Positions 27,273-36,234 of a stretch of DNA of 58,770 nucleotides are shown in pieces. Both the position numbers and the translations under genes were made by a program. The notes under the pieces were generated by a model. It saw only the letters and a list, made by a program, of their open reading frames with translations, made no database searches and was not told where the DNA came from. How positions within the stretch are numbered: the stretch's first letter is position 1; every line of letters begins with the position of its first letter. Source of the DNA: Acidobacteriota bacterium (lineage in GTDB: Bacteria; Acidobacteriota; Terriglobia; Bryobacterales; Bryobacteraceae); contig JACQZR010000149.1 of assembly GCA_016213775.1 (NCBI GenBank), positions 1-58,770 on the forward strand. The letters are read 5' to 3'.

Positions 27273-27681
27273 CGGAAGCATTCCGCACCGCACGCCACGG
27301 AACCGCGGCGTCGAATGTCACAATTTGCCCTTTTTGTTTTACCGCCAGTGCCAGCAGATAAGCATCCGTGATCTGCCGGCGCCCCTGCAAAAACTCCAAC
27401 CTGAACAAATTGCTGTCCAGTAAACACAGACCCTCCGGCCAGAATTCGTGACTTTGGTGCCTGCAGAACAGTTCCAGACGGCGGGCAACCTCGTTCGGCC
27501 GCGCATCCACCAAACCCGCCGCAGCGTTACTCAGTATGCGGACCGCGCCGTTTATCGTCGTGGGACACGTTGCCCAGCCACTCCAGGCGTTCGCTCTAAA
27601 CCACCGGTGCGCGGCATCGTGGTGGACATGCCGCGCGTGAAACAAGGCTACCAGAACGTTGACATCGAGCAACGCGGACAC
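27250..27681 (-). CDS. vapC: PIN-domain toxin VapC
   Basis: The 143-residue PIN-domain ribonuclease starts at a GTG directly abutting the VapB stop (TAAGTG). Acidic active-site residues are visible: Asp6 in LLDVNVL, a mid-protein Asp/Glu region, ITDAYLLALAVK (Asp) and IVTFDAAV (Asp). The FPPRILSN-like segment appears as TTINGAVRILSN. VapC toxins cleave tRNA or rRNA and are neutralised by VapB. The sub-type resembles the mycobacterial group with TTCRWDALV-like ends. It pairs with the upstream ribbon-helix-helix gene. Confidence 0.9.
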   Translation of the reverse strand: MSALLDVNVLVALFHARHVHHDAAHRWFRANAWSGWATCPTTINGAVRILSNAAAGLVDARPNEVARRLELFCRHQSHEFWPEGLCLLDSNLFRLEFLQGRRQITDAYLLALAVKQKGQIVTFDAAVPWRAVRNASEGHILLL

Positions 27682-27903
27682 TTACTCCTCGTCCCGCAGC
27701 CGGTTCACCATTTCCATCGACATCAATGGCGCGTCCGGCTTGACTTCAAACACGAGCACTCCGTTGCGTGATTTGCCGGACGCGGGTGTCAAGGCCGCAC
27801 GAACCAGTTTTGAGACCATGCGGCCGACAGAGACCCTCTCCCTGGCTGCCGCATCCTTCAGAGCCAGTAGAACATCGTCGTCGATGTCAAGTGTAGTCCG
27901 CAT
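27682..27903 (-). CDS. vapB: Ribbon-helix-helix antitoxin VapB
   Basis: The 73-residue protein starts MRTTLDIDDDVLLALKDAAA, a classic ribbon-helix-helix DNA-binding N-terminus, and has a C-terminal VapC-binding tail (NGVLVFEVKPDAPLMSMEMVN). In the family it binds VapC and represses its own operon. It is the first gene of the vapBC pair with zero-base spacing to vapC. Operator sites were not clearly seen in the 226 bases upstream. Confidence 0.88.
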   Translation of the reverse strand: MRTTLDIDDDVLLALKDAAARERVSVGRMVSKLVRAALTPASGKSRNGVLVFEVKPDAPLMSMEMVNRLRDEE

Positions 27904-28129
27904 GCATCAAGCATAACGCATCACGCATCATCTACCATCCCCACTACAGATGGATTCGGGCAGCTTGACAGTGCCTTTGCAAGTCGCAATACTAGCGACA
28001 GTGTGCGACAGGGCACCACCGGCCCGCGGCAAGGGAACAAATCCCACCTGCTTCGATTCAGTCAGCGTGCTTTGAATCTTCTTTCAGCCTGTATCAGCGG
28101 GTCACAGGCGCTCATGAAAGGAGATTTCC

Positions 28130-29743
28130 ATGTCCACATCAGAGCTTCCTGCTCGTCCCTCCCTGGATTCCCTGCGCAAGCAAGCCAAGAAACTCGCAAG
28201 AGACGCCGCTGCCGGCGATCCAGTTGCCATTGCCCGGGCGCGTGCTCAGTTGCCTCAAGCCGAGCCGCCGTTATCCCGGCGTGATGCCCAGTTGGTGCTG
28301 GCGCGCGAATATGGGTTTCCTGGCTGGAAGGACGTGCTGAAAGAAGTAAAGCAACGCCTCGGCAGAGGACTCGAATGGGCCGTATCTGAATCCCGCCGCA
28401 TCATCCATGACAATGACATCGAACGTCTGTGGCAGCTCCTGGCGGAATATCCAGCCCTCCTGTCGTGGAGGGCGGATGAAAACGACGGCGGGCTGCTCGG
28501 GATGGCTACCGGTTCCTACGGCGATAGCTTCGACCCGATAAGCGAGCAGCACTTCACGCGCGCGGCATGTGCCAATCTCCTGCTTGATGCCGGTGCGTTC
28601 GTTGCGCCGTCGGTATGCGATGGGCTCATCGCCGCGCGCGCTAAGGTTCTAATCGACCTCTTTCGCCGCCGCGGACTTCTCCCCCCAACGCTCAAGTTCT
28701 TTGCCGCGCTTGGCGACGTCGATAGTATTCGCGCACGCCTGGACACGAATGAAGACGATCTTGCCGCGGTGAACGAAGCGTTCATGTATGCATGCCATCT
28801 CCAGCACGACACCGCAGCGGCGTTGCTGTTGGATCGCGCCATCACGTTCGATGCAGAGATGGGAAGGCGGATCGATGGCGGGCCGGGGCGTTCCGCATTT
28901 ATCCAGTACTTCATTGCGAACAAGCCCGATGTCCACAACCCCGATCCATTCGAGCCTTGGAAGGATTTTGTCCAGCAACAGGTCGATCACGCGATGCGTG
29001 ACGGCGACATGACAACTTTTGTCGACGGACTGCGGCGTGGACCATGGATGCTGTCCGAGGAAAGCGTGAAATTCCAGGCGAGATTGACCGAGGTGGCGGT
29101 GCTGAACGACCGTGCGGATTTACTTAACGCTCTTTTTGACCTCGATCCCGCGATACTGCACACTCCCGTGCCACCGCCATCGCAGGCCATTGAATTTGCA
29201 TTCACGTATGTGAAAACGCATCTGCTTCCGATGCTGCTTCGCATTTGGCCTATGCCGGACGATCTACCGCACGCAGCCGGCGACGGGGACCTCGCACGGG
29301 TGAAACGCTGGTTCGACGCGGAGGGCAAACCCGCACTGGGCGACCTCACAAATCACTTTCCTGCGAACAACCACCACTACCGTGGGGATCTGCAAGCCTG
29401 GTTCGGCCAGAGCGAGCCCACCGTGCAGAGAATTCTCGACACCGCGCTCGCATGGGCTGTCCTCAACAACCGCTTCGAGGTTGCCGGCTTTCTTCTCGCG
29501 CACGGAGCCGATATCAACACAAACTGGTGTTCGCACGAGCCCGCCAGCATCCTGCATGAGCTCGTGTGGTACAAGAATTACGAAGCCATGCAATTCCTGA
29601 TCGACCGTGGCATCGACATGACGATCCACGACTACCGCTGGGGCGCTACCGCCGTGGGCTGGGCAGCGGTCGCTGCGAAGGACGAGAAGATGGCGCAATT
29701 GATGCGCGAGGCGCAACAACGGCGGGAGCAGGCATCGCACTGA
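28130..29743 (+). CDS. Ankyrin-repeat protein
   Basis: The 537-residue cytoplasmic protein starts at an ATG behind AAAGGAG. The N-terminal 75 residues (PSLDSLRKQAKKLARDAAAGD ... LVLAREYGFPGWKDVLKEV) match a segment common at the start of acidobacterial ankyrin proteins. The rest has degenerate ankyrin repeats, clearest near the end (NNRFEVAGFLLAHGADINTN, YEAMQFLIDRGIDMTIHDYR, GATAVGWAAVAAKDEKMAQLM). Ankyrin repeats mediate protein binding; no enzymatic domain is seen, so the partner is unknown. It is divergent from vapBC and appears monocistronic. Confidence 0.82.
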   Translation: MSTSELPARPSLDSLRKQAKKLARDAAAGDPVAIARARAQLPQAEPPLSRRDAQLVLAREYGFPGWKDVLKEVKQRLGRGLEWAVSESRRIIHDNDIERLWQLLAEYPALLSWRADENDGGLLGMATGSYGDSFDPISEQHFTRAACANLLLDAGAFVAPSVCDGLIAARAKVLIDLFRRRGLLPPTLKFFAALGDVDSIRARLDTNEDDLAAVNEAFMYACHLQHDTAAALLLDRAITFDAEMGRRIDGGPGRSAFIQYFIANKPDVHNPDPFEPWKDFVQQQVDHAMRDGDMTTFVDGLRRGPWMLSEESVKFQARLTEVAVLNDRADLLNALFDLDPAILHTPVPPPSQAIEFAFTYVKTHLLPMLLRIWPMPDDLPHAAGDGDLARVKRWFDAEGKPALGDLTNHFPANNHHYRGDLQAWFGQSEPTVQRILDTALAWAVLNNRFEVAGFLLAHGADINTNWCSHEPASILHELVWYKNYEAMQFLIDRGIDMTIHDYRWGATAVGWAAVAAKDEKMAQLMREAQQRREQASH

Positions 29744-30067
29744 AGCGGACCAGGATCAATAACAGCCGCCCGGGGCAAGTGTGACCTTTCACTGAGAGGC
29801 GTCTTCGCAATCGCAGCCGCCCCCGGCCTGCTGCCCGGATGTCGGCTCTGTGAAGTTCACGCTGGCGATCGTGCAATAACTCGCAATTAAACGGCGAACG
29901 TAGACCCATGACGCGGCTGATGTTCGGCATCTTCAGCAACGCAGGATTACTCGCCCCTTTGGCGACAAGGGAGGATTTGGCGGTCCGCAGGTGAGTTCGC
30001 CCCGGGCTAAAGTCCGACTCGGCGTTCTCAGTTAAGTGGATTCGCTCTGCCTGGCACCCGTATCGAT
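29744..30067. other. Intergenic region, no gene recognised
   Basis: The stretch between the ankyrin and BrnT genes shows only short frames without starts. One frame ends in a Cys-Cys-Pro segment followed by VGSVKFTLAIVQ and a stop near 29880; it has a stop upstream and no start codon, so it may be a gene relic. Confidence 0.35.
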
Positions 30068-30077
30068 TTGTATATAC
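30068..30077. promoter_or_regulatory. TTGTATATAC motif before brnT
   Basis: The AT-rich TTGTATATAC stands out in this GC-rich setting and lies about 20 bases before the probable brnT start. The same ten bases occur directly before the DUF1778 antitoxin start at 41461 on the other strand. Ribbon-helix-helix antitoxins commonly bind such palindromic boxes; here it may be a -10 element, an operator, or both. Confidence 0.45.
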
Positions 30078-30097
30078 TTTATGCTACGCTGGGTGTG

Positions 30098-30361
30098 GTG
30101 GTCATTTCGGGGTTTGACTGGGACGATGACAACGTTCTCCATATCGAGCGTCACCAGTTCAGTCCCGACGAGGTCGAAGAGGTTTTTGCCAGAGGCTATA
30201 AGGTCAGAAGAACTCGTCAGAAGCTCTACATTGCTTTGGGTGAGACGCTTGACGGTCGGTTGGCGTTCGTCGTGTTTCGCCGGCTGTCAGGCGGTTTGAT
30301 CCGAGTCGTAACGGCGCGTGATATGGACGATAGTGAGCGGCGCCTGTTCCGCCGCAAGTAG
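30098..30361 (+). CDS. brnT: BrnT-family toxin
   Basis: The product (87 residues from the GTG at 30098) has the BrnT ribonuclease pattern: FDWDDDNVLHIERHQFSPDEVEEVF, then GETLDGRLAFVVF and the conserved end IRVVTARDMDDSERRLF. BrnT is an RNase that blocks translation until bound by BrnA. Toxin-first order is normal for brnTA. The exact start is uncertain: GTG 30095 or 30098, or TTG 30068, but the last would lie inside the putative operator. The stop codon abuts the next gene. Confidence 0.85.
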   Translation: MVISGFDWDDDNVLHIERHQFSPDEVEEVFARGYKVRRTRQKLYIALGETLDGRLAFVVFRRLSGGLIRVVTARDMDDSERRLFRRK

Positions 30362-30370
30362 GTGGACCAA

Positions 30371-30691
30371 ATGAAGAAGAAACTCCCTCCCGCGAAGACA
30401 CCACTGCCGAGGTTCCGATCGGATAGTGAGGCTGCCAATTACTTTCAGGCGCACTCTGTTTCGGACGTGTGGGATCAACTACCCGAGGCCGAGCCGGCGC
30501 AGGCGTCTAAGAAGCTGGAAAGGTCGATTCGGGAACGCCATGCAGCGGCAAAGTCCCCGATCTCAATCCGATTGGGCTCCGAACAGATTGCCGCGGCCCA
30601 GAAGATCGCGGCTGCCAAATCGGTCGGCTACCAGACGCAATTGCGGATGTGGATAGCCGAGGGGATTAAGCGCGAGGCGAAGCGGGCATAG
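30371..30691 (+). CDS. brnA: BrnA/CopG-family antitoxin
   Basis: The 106-residue protein from ATG 30371 (or GTG 30362) has the linker RFRSDSEAANYFQAHSVSDVWDQL, typical of the CopG antitoxin of type II systems, and a ribbon-helix-helix SPISIRLGSEQIAAAQKIAA ending YQTQLRMWIAEGIKREAKRA. It should bind BrnT and repress the brnTA promoter. Spacing to brnT is zero to nine bases. Confidence 0.85.
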   Translation: MKKKLPPAKTPLPRFRSDSEAANYFQAHSVSDVWDQLPEAEPAQASKKLERSIRERHAAAKSPISIRLGSEQIAAAQKIAAAKSVGYQTQLRMWIAEGIKREAKRA

Positions 30692-30705
30692 CTCTGATAC
30701 CGCGA

Positions 30706-30963
30706 CTAGTCACAGTGGGCGACCAGCGAGGCTCTATCTGGACGAGATTCGTTCCCGCAACAGGCAATGTTCCAGGAATTAACGGTGTTGGCATCGGACC
30801 AATAACCCAAGGCACACCGGTTACCCGCCCCTGACGGCGAAGGGTTTACGAACTCGCATCACTCGGTCTCGGCAACTTCTCTGTAGAAGTTTACCGGTGA
30901 TTGCGGATTGTGCTGGCCACAAGCTTTACACTTCTTAGCTTCCCGATCACCCAGCACCACCAT
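30706..30963 (-). other. Cys-rich open frame interrupted by one TGA
   Basis: Reading the minus strand from an ATG at 30963 gives 34 codons with a zinc-knuckle-like CKACGQHNP, then one in-frame TGA (30859-30861). It is followed by 51 more codons with six cysteines (starting CEFVNPSPSG, with NRCALGYW and IACCGNE) before TAG at 30706. The two parts read as one protein. It could be a broken gene, a TGA-read-through product, or chance. No domain is recognised and the ribosome-binding site is poor. Confidence 0.3.
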
Positions 30964-31028
30964 ACCCTCGAGCGTCAGTACGATTAGGAACCTCGTTACC
31001 ACCAAACAAGATCCGGTATGTGAATCCC

Positions 31029-32775
31029 ATGATTGTCAGACCACTACTCGTGTGTGCGCTCGCAGCTTTATTCGCCGTTCCCTCGTTCCCGGCAGCACAC
31101 AAAAACGAAGATCCACTCTATACGCAAGCCAAAGCTGCCGAGGTAAGGAAGGATTGGGATGCGGCCCTGGAGCTATACGTCAAGGCTGTCCACAACGATC
31201 CGGGCAACATCGCTGTCCAACTCGGCCTGCGCCGCGTCCAATTCCAGGCCGCGCAAATGCACGTCGACCTCGGACGCAAGCTTCGCAATGATGGCAAGCT
31301 TCAGGAAGCTCTCGACGAGTTCACCCGCGCCTGCGCCATCGACCCGTCACTGATGATTGCCGAACAGGAACTACGCCGCACCAGGAGCATCATCGACGGA
31401 GGGCAAATCGAAACACCCAAGGAAGCAGATGACAGGCGCATGGATGCGATGCAGGGGCCGCCGCAACTGCGCGCCCTGAACCAACAGCGCATCAAACTGG
31501 TGATCAGCAACCAGCCTCCGCGCATTCTCTTTGAGACCATCGCCTCACTCGCGGGCATCAATGTCGTCTTTGATCCCGAGTACCCCGGTCCCTCGCGCAA
31601 CTCCTCCGCGACGTTTCACAACGTCACCCTGGAAGAAGCGCTGGATTCTCTCACTCTACAAACCAAAAGCTTCTGGAAGGCCATCGGCGAGAACACCATC
31701 TTTGTCACCATGGACAACCCCGCCAAGCGCCGTGACTACGAAGACATGCTGGTGAAGACCATCTACCTTCAGAACATCACGTCCCTGCAGGAGCTTCAGG
31801 AAATTGCCACGGCAGTGCGCGCGGTGACGGAAGTGCGGCGCCTGTTCACATTCAACGGCCAAAACGCCGTCATCCTGCGGGGAACCGTTAGACCAGGTGG
31901 CGCTCGCGACAAAGCTGATTCGCGACCTGGATAAGGCGAAAGCGGAAGTTGTCGTCGACGTCGTGGTGATGGAACTGAGTAAAACGAAAACCCGCGACCT
32001 GGTCTCCGGAATCTCAACGGGATCCGCATCCGGGTTGAACATCCCGGTCACGTTCTCGCCGCGAAATCCGATCACCACCGATTCCGATTCGTCCATCTCG
32101 CTCTCACAGTTGGGACGTCTCTCCACGGGAGATTTCGCCGTCACCTTACCGGGCGCGCAGTTGAAGGCGGTACTCACGAACGGAGACGGCAGAGTGTTGC
32201 AGGCGCCGCAAGTGCGCAGCATCGAAATGCAAAAAGCCTCATTGCGAATCGGGGACAAAATTCCGTTCGCCACCGGTAGCTACTCCACTGGTGCTACCAC
32301 CGCGAGTGTCAGCCCGCTCGTCAGTACCCAGTTCCAGTTTGCTGAAGTCGGCGTCAATGTCGATCTCACTCCAAAAGTGCATCAGGACGAGATCTCCCTT
32401 CATATCGAAATGGAGCTATCCACGGTGCGCGAGCGGATCGACATCGGCGGACTCCAGCAACCCGTCATTGGCCAACGCAAGCTCATCCATGACATTCGCC
32501 TCAGGGAAGGGGAAGTCAGCCTCCTCGGTGGCCTTCAGGGACTCACCGATTCCAAGACCACCGGAGGAATTCCCGGCGTTTCGCAGATCCCGATTCTGCG
32601 GCGCCTGTTTTCCAACGAGAGCACCAACCGAACAGAAACGGAGTTGGTGATCTTTCTGGTACCGCACATTGTGCGTGGACCTGACCTCACCCCAACAAAT
32701 ACGCGAGGCATCGCCGCCGGTACCGACACCAACGTCAAGCTGTCTTACGGCGCCGGCGAAACCAATCGCAGGTGA
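31029..32775 (+). pseudogene. Secretin-family protein with a one-base frameshift
   Basis: The first frame (31029 to about 31889) encodes a signal peptide, TPR-like repeats (DWDAALELYVKAVHNDPG, LQEALDEFTRACAIDPS) and secretin N-domains (INVVFDPEYPG, LEEALDSLTLQTKSFW). The second frame, from about 31891, continues DQVALATKLIRDLDKAKAEV and carries the complete secretin pore (VLQAPQVRSIEMQKASLRIGD, GGIPGVSQIPILRRLF, VIFLVPHIVR). Removing one base near 31890 joins ...ILRGTV to DQVALA exactly as expected. Secretins form outer-membrane channels for type II secretion or type IV pili; no other secretion genes are adjacent. It is a real frameshift or a sequencing error. The intact length would be about 581 residues. 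Confidence 0.85.
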
Positions 32776-32846
32776 CCACCCCAAATTGCGTAACCTTACC
32801 CCCATCCACTAACATCATTACTATCCAAGCCGACCTGGAGGTTCTC

Positions 32847-35800
32847 ATGTCACGCACCATCCTGCTGGCACTCGCTTTGCTTCCCACGCTTGCCTACCCG
32901 CAAGCCCGTCTCCTTCGACACCCTTCCTACTCCAAGGGCAAAATCGCCTTCAGCTATCTCGGCGACATCTGGATCGCCGGCGAAAACGGCACCGGCGCCC
33001 AACGCCTCACTGACCACAAGGCCCGCGACATCTACCCGCGCTTCTCCCCCGACGGATCATCGATCGCGTTCTCCTCCAACCGTGCCGGCAACAACGATGT
33101 CTACGTCGTCTCCGCCGAAGGCGGCAAACCCCGCCAGCTCACCTTCAACGCTGCTGAAGACACCGTCGTCGGCTGGACCACCGACGGCAAAAACATCGTT
33201 TTCTCCTCCGGCCGCTCCGAAGGCATCTTCCCCGGCACCGCCACCCTCTTCACCGTCCCCACTGAAGGCGGCATGGAGCAGCCCATCCAAACCGACTGGG
33301 GTTCCAACGCCAGCTTCTCCCCCGACGGCAAAAAGATGGCCTTCACCCGCCACCCCGGCGTCTGGTCCCGCAAACACTACCGTGGCAGCTACGCCGTCGA
33401 CCTCTGGATCCGTGACATCGCCACCAACAAATTCACTCACCTCGCCGACCCCGACTACAAAGGCAACTACTTCTGGCCCATGTACGGAGCCAAAGGCGAG
33501 ATCTACTTCGTCGCCGACCGCCTCCCTAACGAAAAGTCCATCCAACCCGGCAGTCCGGATGTCATGAAAAGCGTCAACAATATCTGGAAAGTCTCCGAAC
33601 GCGGCGGCGCACCCACGCAAGTCACCAAACACACGAGCGGCAACCTCCATTTCCCCAGCATCTCCGCCGACGGCAAGACCATCGTCTACGAAGAAAACTT
33701 CGGCCTTTGGAAGCTCGACGTCGCCTCCGGCAAATCCACTGAGATCCGCATCGACGTCAAGTCCGACGTGAAGGACAACGAAACTGACCTCCGCACTTTC
33801 ACGAGTGAAGCCGACTCGTTCCACATCTCGCCTTCCGGCCGCCGCGCAGCCATCACCGTTCACGGCGAAATCTTCACCATCGCCACTGACCGCGGCGAAG
33901 TCCAGCGCGTCAGCGAATCCTTTTGGCGCGAACAGAGCCCCCGCTGGTCCCCCAGCGGCAAATGGGTCGCCTTCTTCTCCGATCGCGGCGGACGCGAAGA
34001 ACTATGGATCGCTGACGAGCGCGGCCGGAACGCCCGCCAGCTCTCCGACGCCGATTGCGAAAAACGCTCCTTCACCTGGTCCAACGACTCCAAGTCCATC
34101 CTCTGGACCGGCTCCGACAACAAACTCCGCCTCCTCGACGTCGATGCCGGCTCCACGCAAATCATTGCGGAAAGCGCCGCCGGCCCCATCGGCACGCCCC
34201 AATTCTCTCCAGACGGTAAATGGATCTCTTACTCCAAAATTGACCGCCTCGCCCGCACCCACGTCTACGTGAAACCAATCGCAGGCGGCAACGAGCGCAT
34301 CGTCGAGGGCGAAGCCTTCATCGCCTCCTCCTCCGCCAAGTGGACCCCTGACGGCAAAAAACTCCTCATCCTCGGCAGCAGCGGAACCGGCGGCGTCGCC
34401 TCCACGGCGCGGCCGTCCTCGCAACTCTACGCAGTCTCGTTGGTCCCCACTGACAAGAACCCGGATGAGCGCGACATCGACACCGAAGAGCAGGCCGCCG
34501 CCGCCCCGCAGGAAAGCGCAGGGGGTGCACGCCGCGGATTAGGTGGCCCCCCCGCCGCCGCACCCGCCAAAGTGGAAGTAAAAATCGAATGGGACGGTAT
34601 CGAACGCCGCGTCCGTCAGATCACCCGCGGCAGCGAATCCGTCATGGCCGTGTCCCCTTCGCCTGACAGCCGCACCTATGCATTCATGGCCTTCGGTGGC
34701 GGTGGCACGGACGGTCCCGGCGGCTTCGGCGGCGGCGCCGGAGTCTATACCGTCTCCGAAGATGGCACCCGCCTCACGCGCATCAATCAGCCCGCCGCTC
34801 CCGACCCCGATGCCGGTGGACGCCGTGGCCGCGGTGGCTTCGGCGGCGGCGGTTCTGAACCCCAATGGTCCCGCGATGGCCGCACCCTCTACTACTCCCA
34901 ATCCGGTGGCATCTTCGCCGCCAGCATCAGCGACTCCGGCCCCTCCACTGCCTCTGTTGCACCCACCGGCTCCCCGTTTGCCGGACGCGGCGCCCGTGGC
35001 GGCGCGGCACCCTCAACAGCCCCCACCGGTGGAGGCGGAGCAACCCCGCGCCGCATCAGCTTCACTGTCCGCATGGAAGTGGACGCCGCAGCCGAACGCC
35101 GTCAGGTCTTTGAAGAGGGCTGGCGCGTCATGAAGTACCGCTTCTACGATCCTAGCATGCACGGCGTCAACTGGAACGCCATGAAGGATGTCTACCAGCC
35201 TCTGCTCGGCAACGTCGCCGACACGGCCGAACTCCACGACGTTATGATGCGCATGATCGGCGAGCTGAACGCCTCCCACACCGGCGTCAGCGGCGGCGGC
35301 GAAGCAGGCGAACGCATCTCCACCCGCTACCCCGGCTTCGACCTCGCCTCCGACTCCTCCGGCTACGTCAAAATCGGCCACATTTACAAAAAAGGTCCCG
35401 CCGATCGCGAATACTTCAAACTCGCCACCGGCCACTTCATCCTCGCCGTCAACGGCAAAGAGCTCAAGACCAGCGAGAACTACTGGAAGCTCTTCAATCT
35501 CGTCCCGGGCCGCAAACTCGAATTCACCGTCAATTCCAAACCCTCCCTCGATGGCTCCTGGAAGGTCAGCATCGAGCCCATCAGTTCCACCGCCCAGCGC
35601 GACCTCGATTACGAACGCTGGGTCGAATCACGCAAGCAAATGGTCGCCAACCTCTCCAACGGCGAGATCGGTTACCTCCACATCCGCGCCATGGATGCGC
35701 CCTCGCTCGCCCGCTTCGAACGCGACCTCACCGCGAACCAAACCAAGAAAGCCCTCGTCATCGACCAGCGCTTCAACGGCGGCGGCGGCATCGATCAGGA

Positions 35801-36209
35801 GCTCCTCCGCATCCTCAACCAGCGCAAATATCAGAGCACCCGTAACCGCGATTCCGTCGATGTCTCCCGTCCCGTCCAGGCCTACCTCGGCCCCATGGTC
35901 GTGCTCCAGAACGAGCGCTCCGCCAGCGACGCCGAAATGTTCCCCGACGGTTTCCGCGCCCTCGGCCTCGGCAAGCTCATCGGAATGCCCACCTACGGCG
36001 CAGTCATCGGCACCGGATCCTTCCGCCTCCTCGACGGCTCGCAGATCCGCACTCCCAGCGTCGGCGTCTACACCGCCTCCGGCAAGAACATGGAAAACTA
36101 CGGCGTCCCGCCCGACATCCAGGTGGACAACACGCCCGAGGATTTCCTCGCCAATCGCGATCGCCAAGTGGAAAAAGCTATCGAAGTGCTGAAAGCCCAA
36201 ATGAAATAG
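32847..36209 (+). CDS. Tricorn-type S41 protease, exported
   Basis: The 1120-residue protein has a signal peptide (MSRTILLALALLPTLAYPQ), a WD40/TolB-like propeller pair (RFSPDGSSIAFSSNRAGNNDVYVV, WSPSGKWVAFFSDRGG), a C1-type helical domain, a PDZ domain (YVKIGHIYKKGPADRE) and a C-terminal S41 domain. Catalytic elements of Tricorn are visible: the Ser-His of LNASHTGV, the nucleophile Ser of ERSASDAEMFPDGF and the Glu of MENYGVPPDI. It would degrade peptides in the periplasm. Gly/Arg-rich inserts (about residues 550-740) interrupt the second propeller. ATG 32847 follows CTGGAGG. Confidence 0.92.
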   Translation: MSRTILLALALLPTLAYPQARLLRHPSYSKGKIAFSYLGDIWIAGENGTGAQRLTDHKARDIYPRFSPDGSSIAFSSNRAGNNDVYVVSAEGGKPRQLTFNAAEDTVVGWTTDGKNIVFSSGRSEGIFPGTATLFTVPTEGGMEQPIQTDWGSNASFSPDGKKMAFTRHPGVWSRKHYRGSYAVDLWIRDIATNKFTHLADPDYKGNYFWPMYGAKGEIYFVADRLPNEKSIQPGSPDVMKSVNNIWKVSERGGAPTQVTKHTSGNLHFPSISADGKTIVYEENFGLWKLDVASGKSTEIRIDVKSDVKDNETDLRTFTSEADSFHISPSGRRAAITVHGEIFTIATDRGEVQRVSESFWREQSPRWSPSGKWVAFFSDRGGREELWIADERGRNARQLSDADCEKRSFTWSNDSKSILWTGSDNKLRLLDVDAGSTQIIAESAAGPIGTPQFSPDGKWISYSKIDRLARTHVYVKPIAGGNERIVEGEAFIASSSAKWTPDGKKLLILGSSGTGGVASTARPSSQLYAVSLVPTDKNPDERDIDTEEQAAAAPQESAGGARRGLGGPPAAAPAKVEVKIEWDGIERRVRQITRGSESVMAVSPSPDSRTYAFMAFGGGGTDGPGGFGGGAGVYTVSEDGTRLTRINQPAAPDPDAGGRRGRGGFGGGGSEPQWSRDGRTLYYSQSGGIFAASISDSGPSTASVAPTGSPFAGRGARGGAAPSTAPTGGGGATPRRISFTVRMEVDAAAERRQVFEEGWRVMKYRFYDPSMHGVNWNAMKDVYQPLLGNVADTAELHDVMMRMIGELNASHTGVSGGGEAGERISTRYPGFDLASDSSGYVKIGHIYKKGPADREYFKLATGHFILAVNGKELKTSENYWKLFNLVPGRKLEFTVNSKPSLDGSWKVSIEPISSTAQRDLDYERWVESRKQMVANLSNGEIGYLHIRAMDAPSLARFERDLTANQTKKALVIDQRFNGGGGIDQELLRILNQRKYQSTRNRDSVDVSRPVQAYLGPMVVLQNERSASDAEMFPDGFRALGLGKLIGMPTYGAVIGTGSFRLLDGSQIRTPSVGVYTASGKNMENYGVPPDIQVDNTPEDFLANRDRQVEKAIEVLKAQMK

Positions 36210-36234
36210 AAATGAATTAACGCGCTATACTGGC

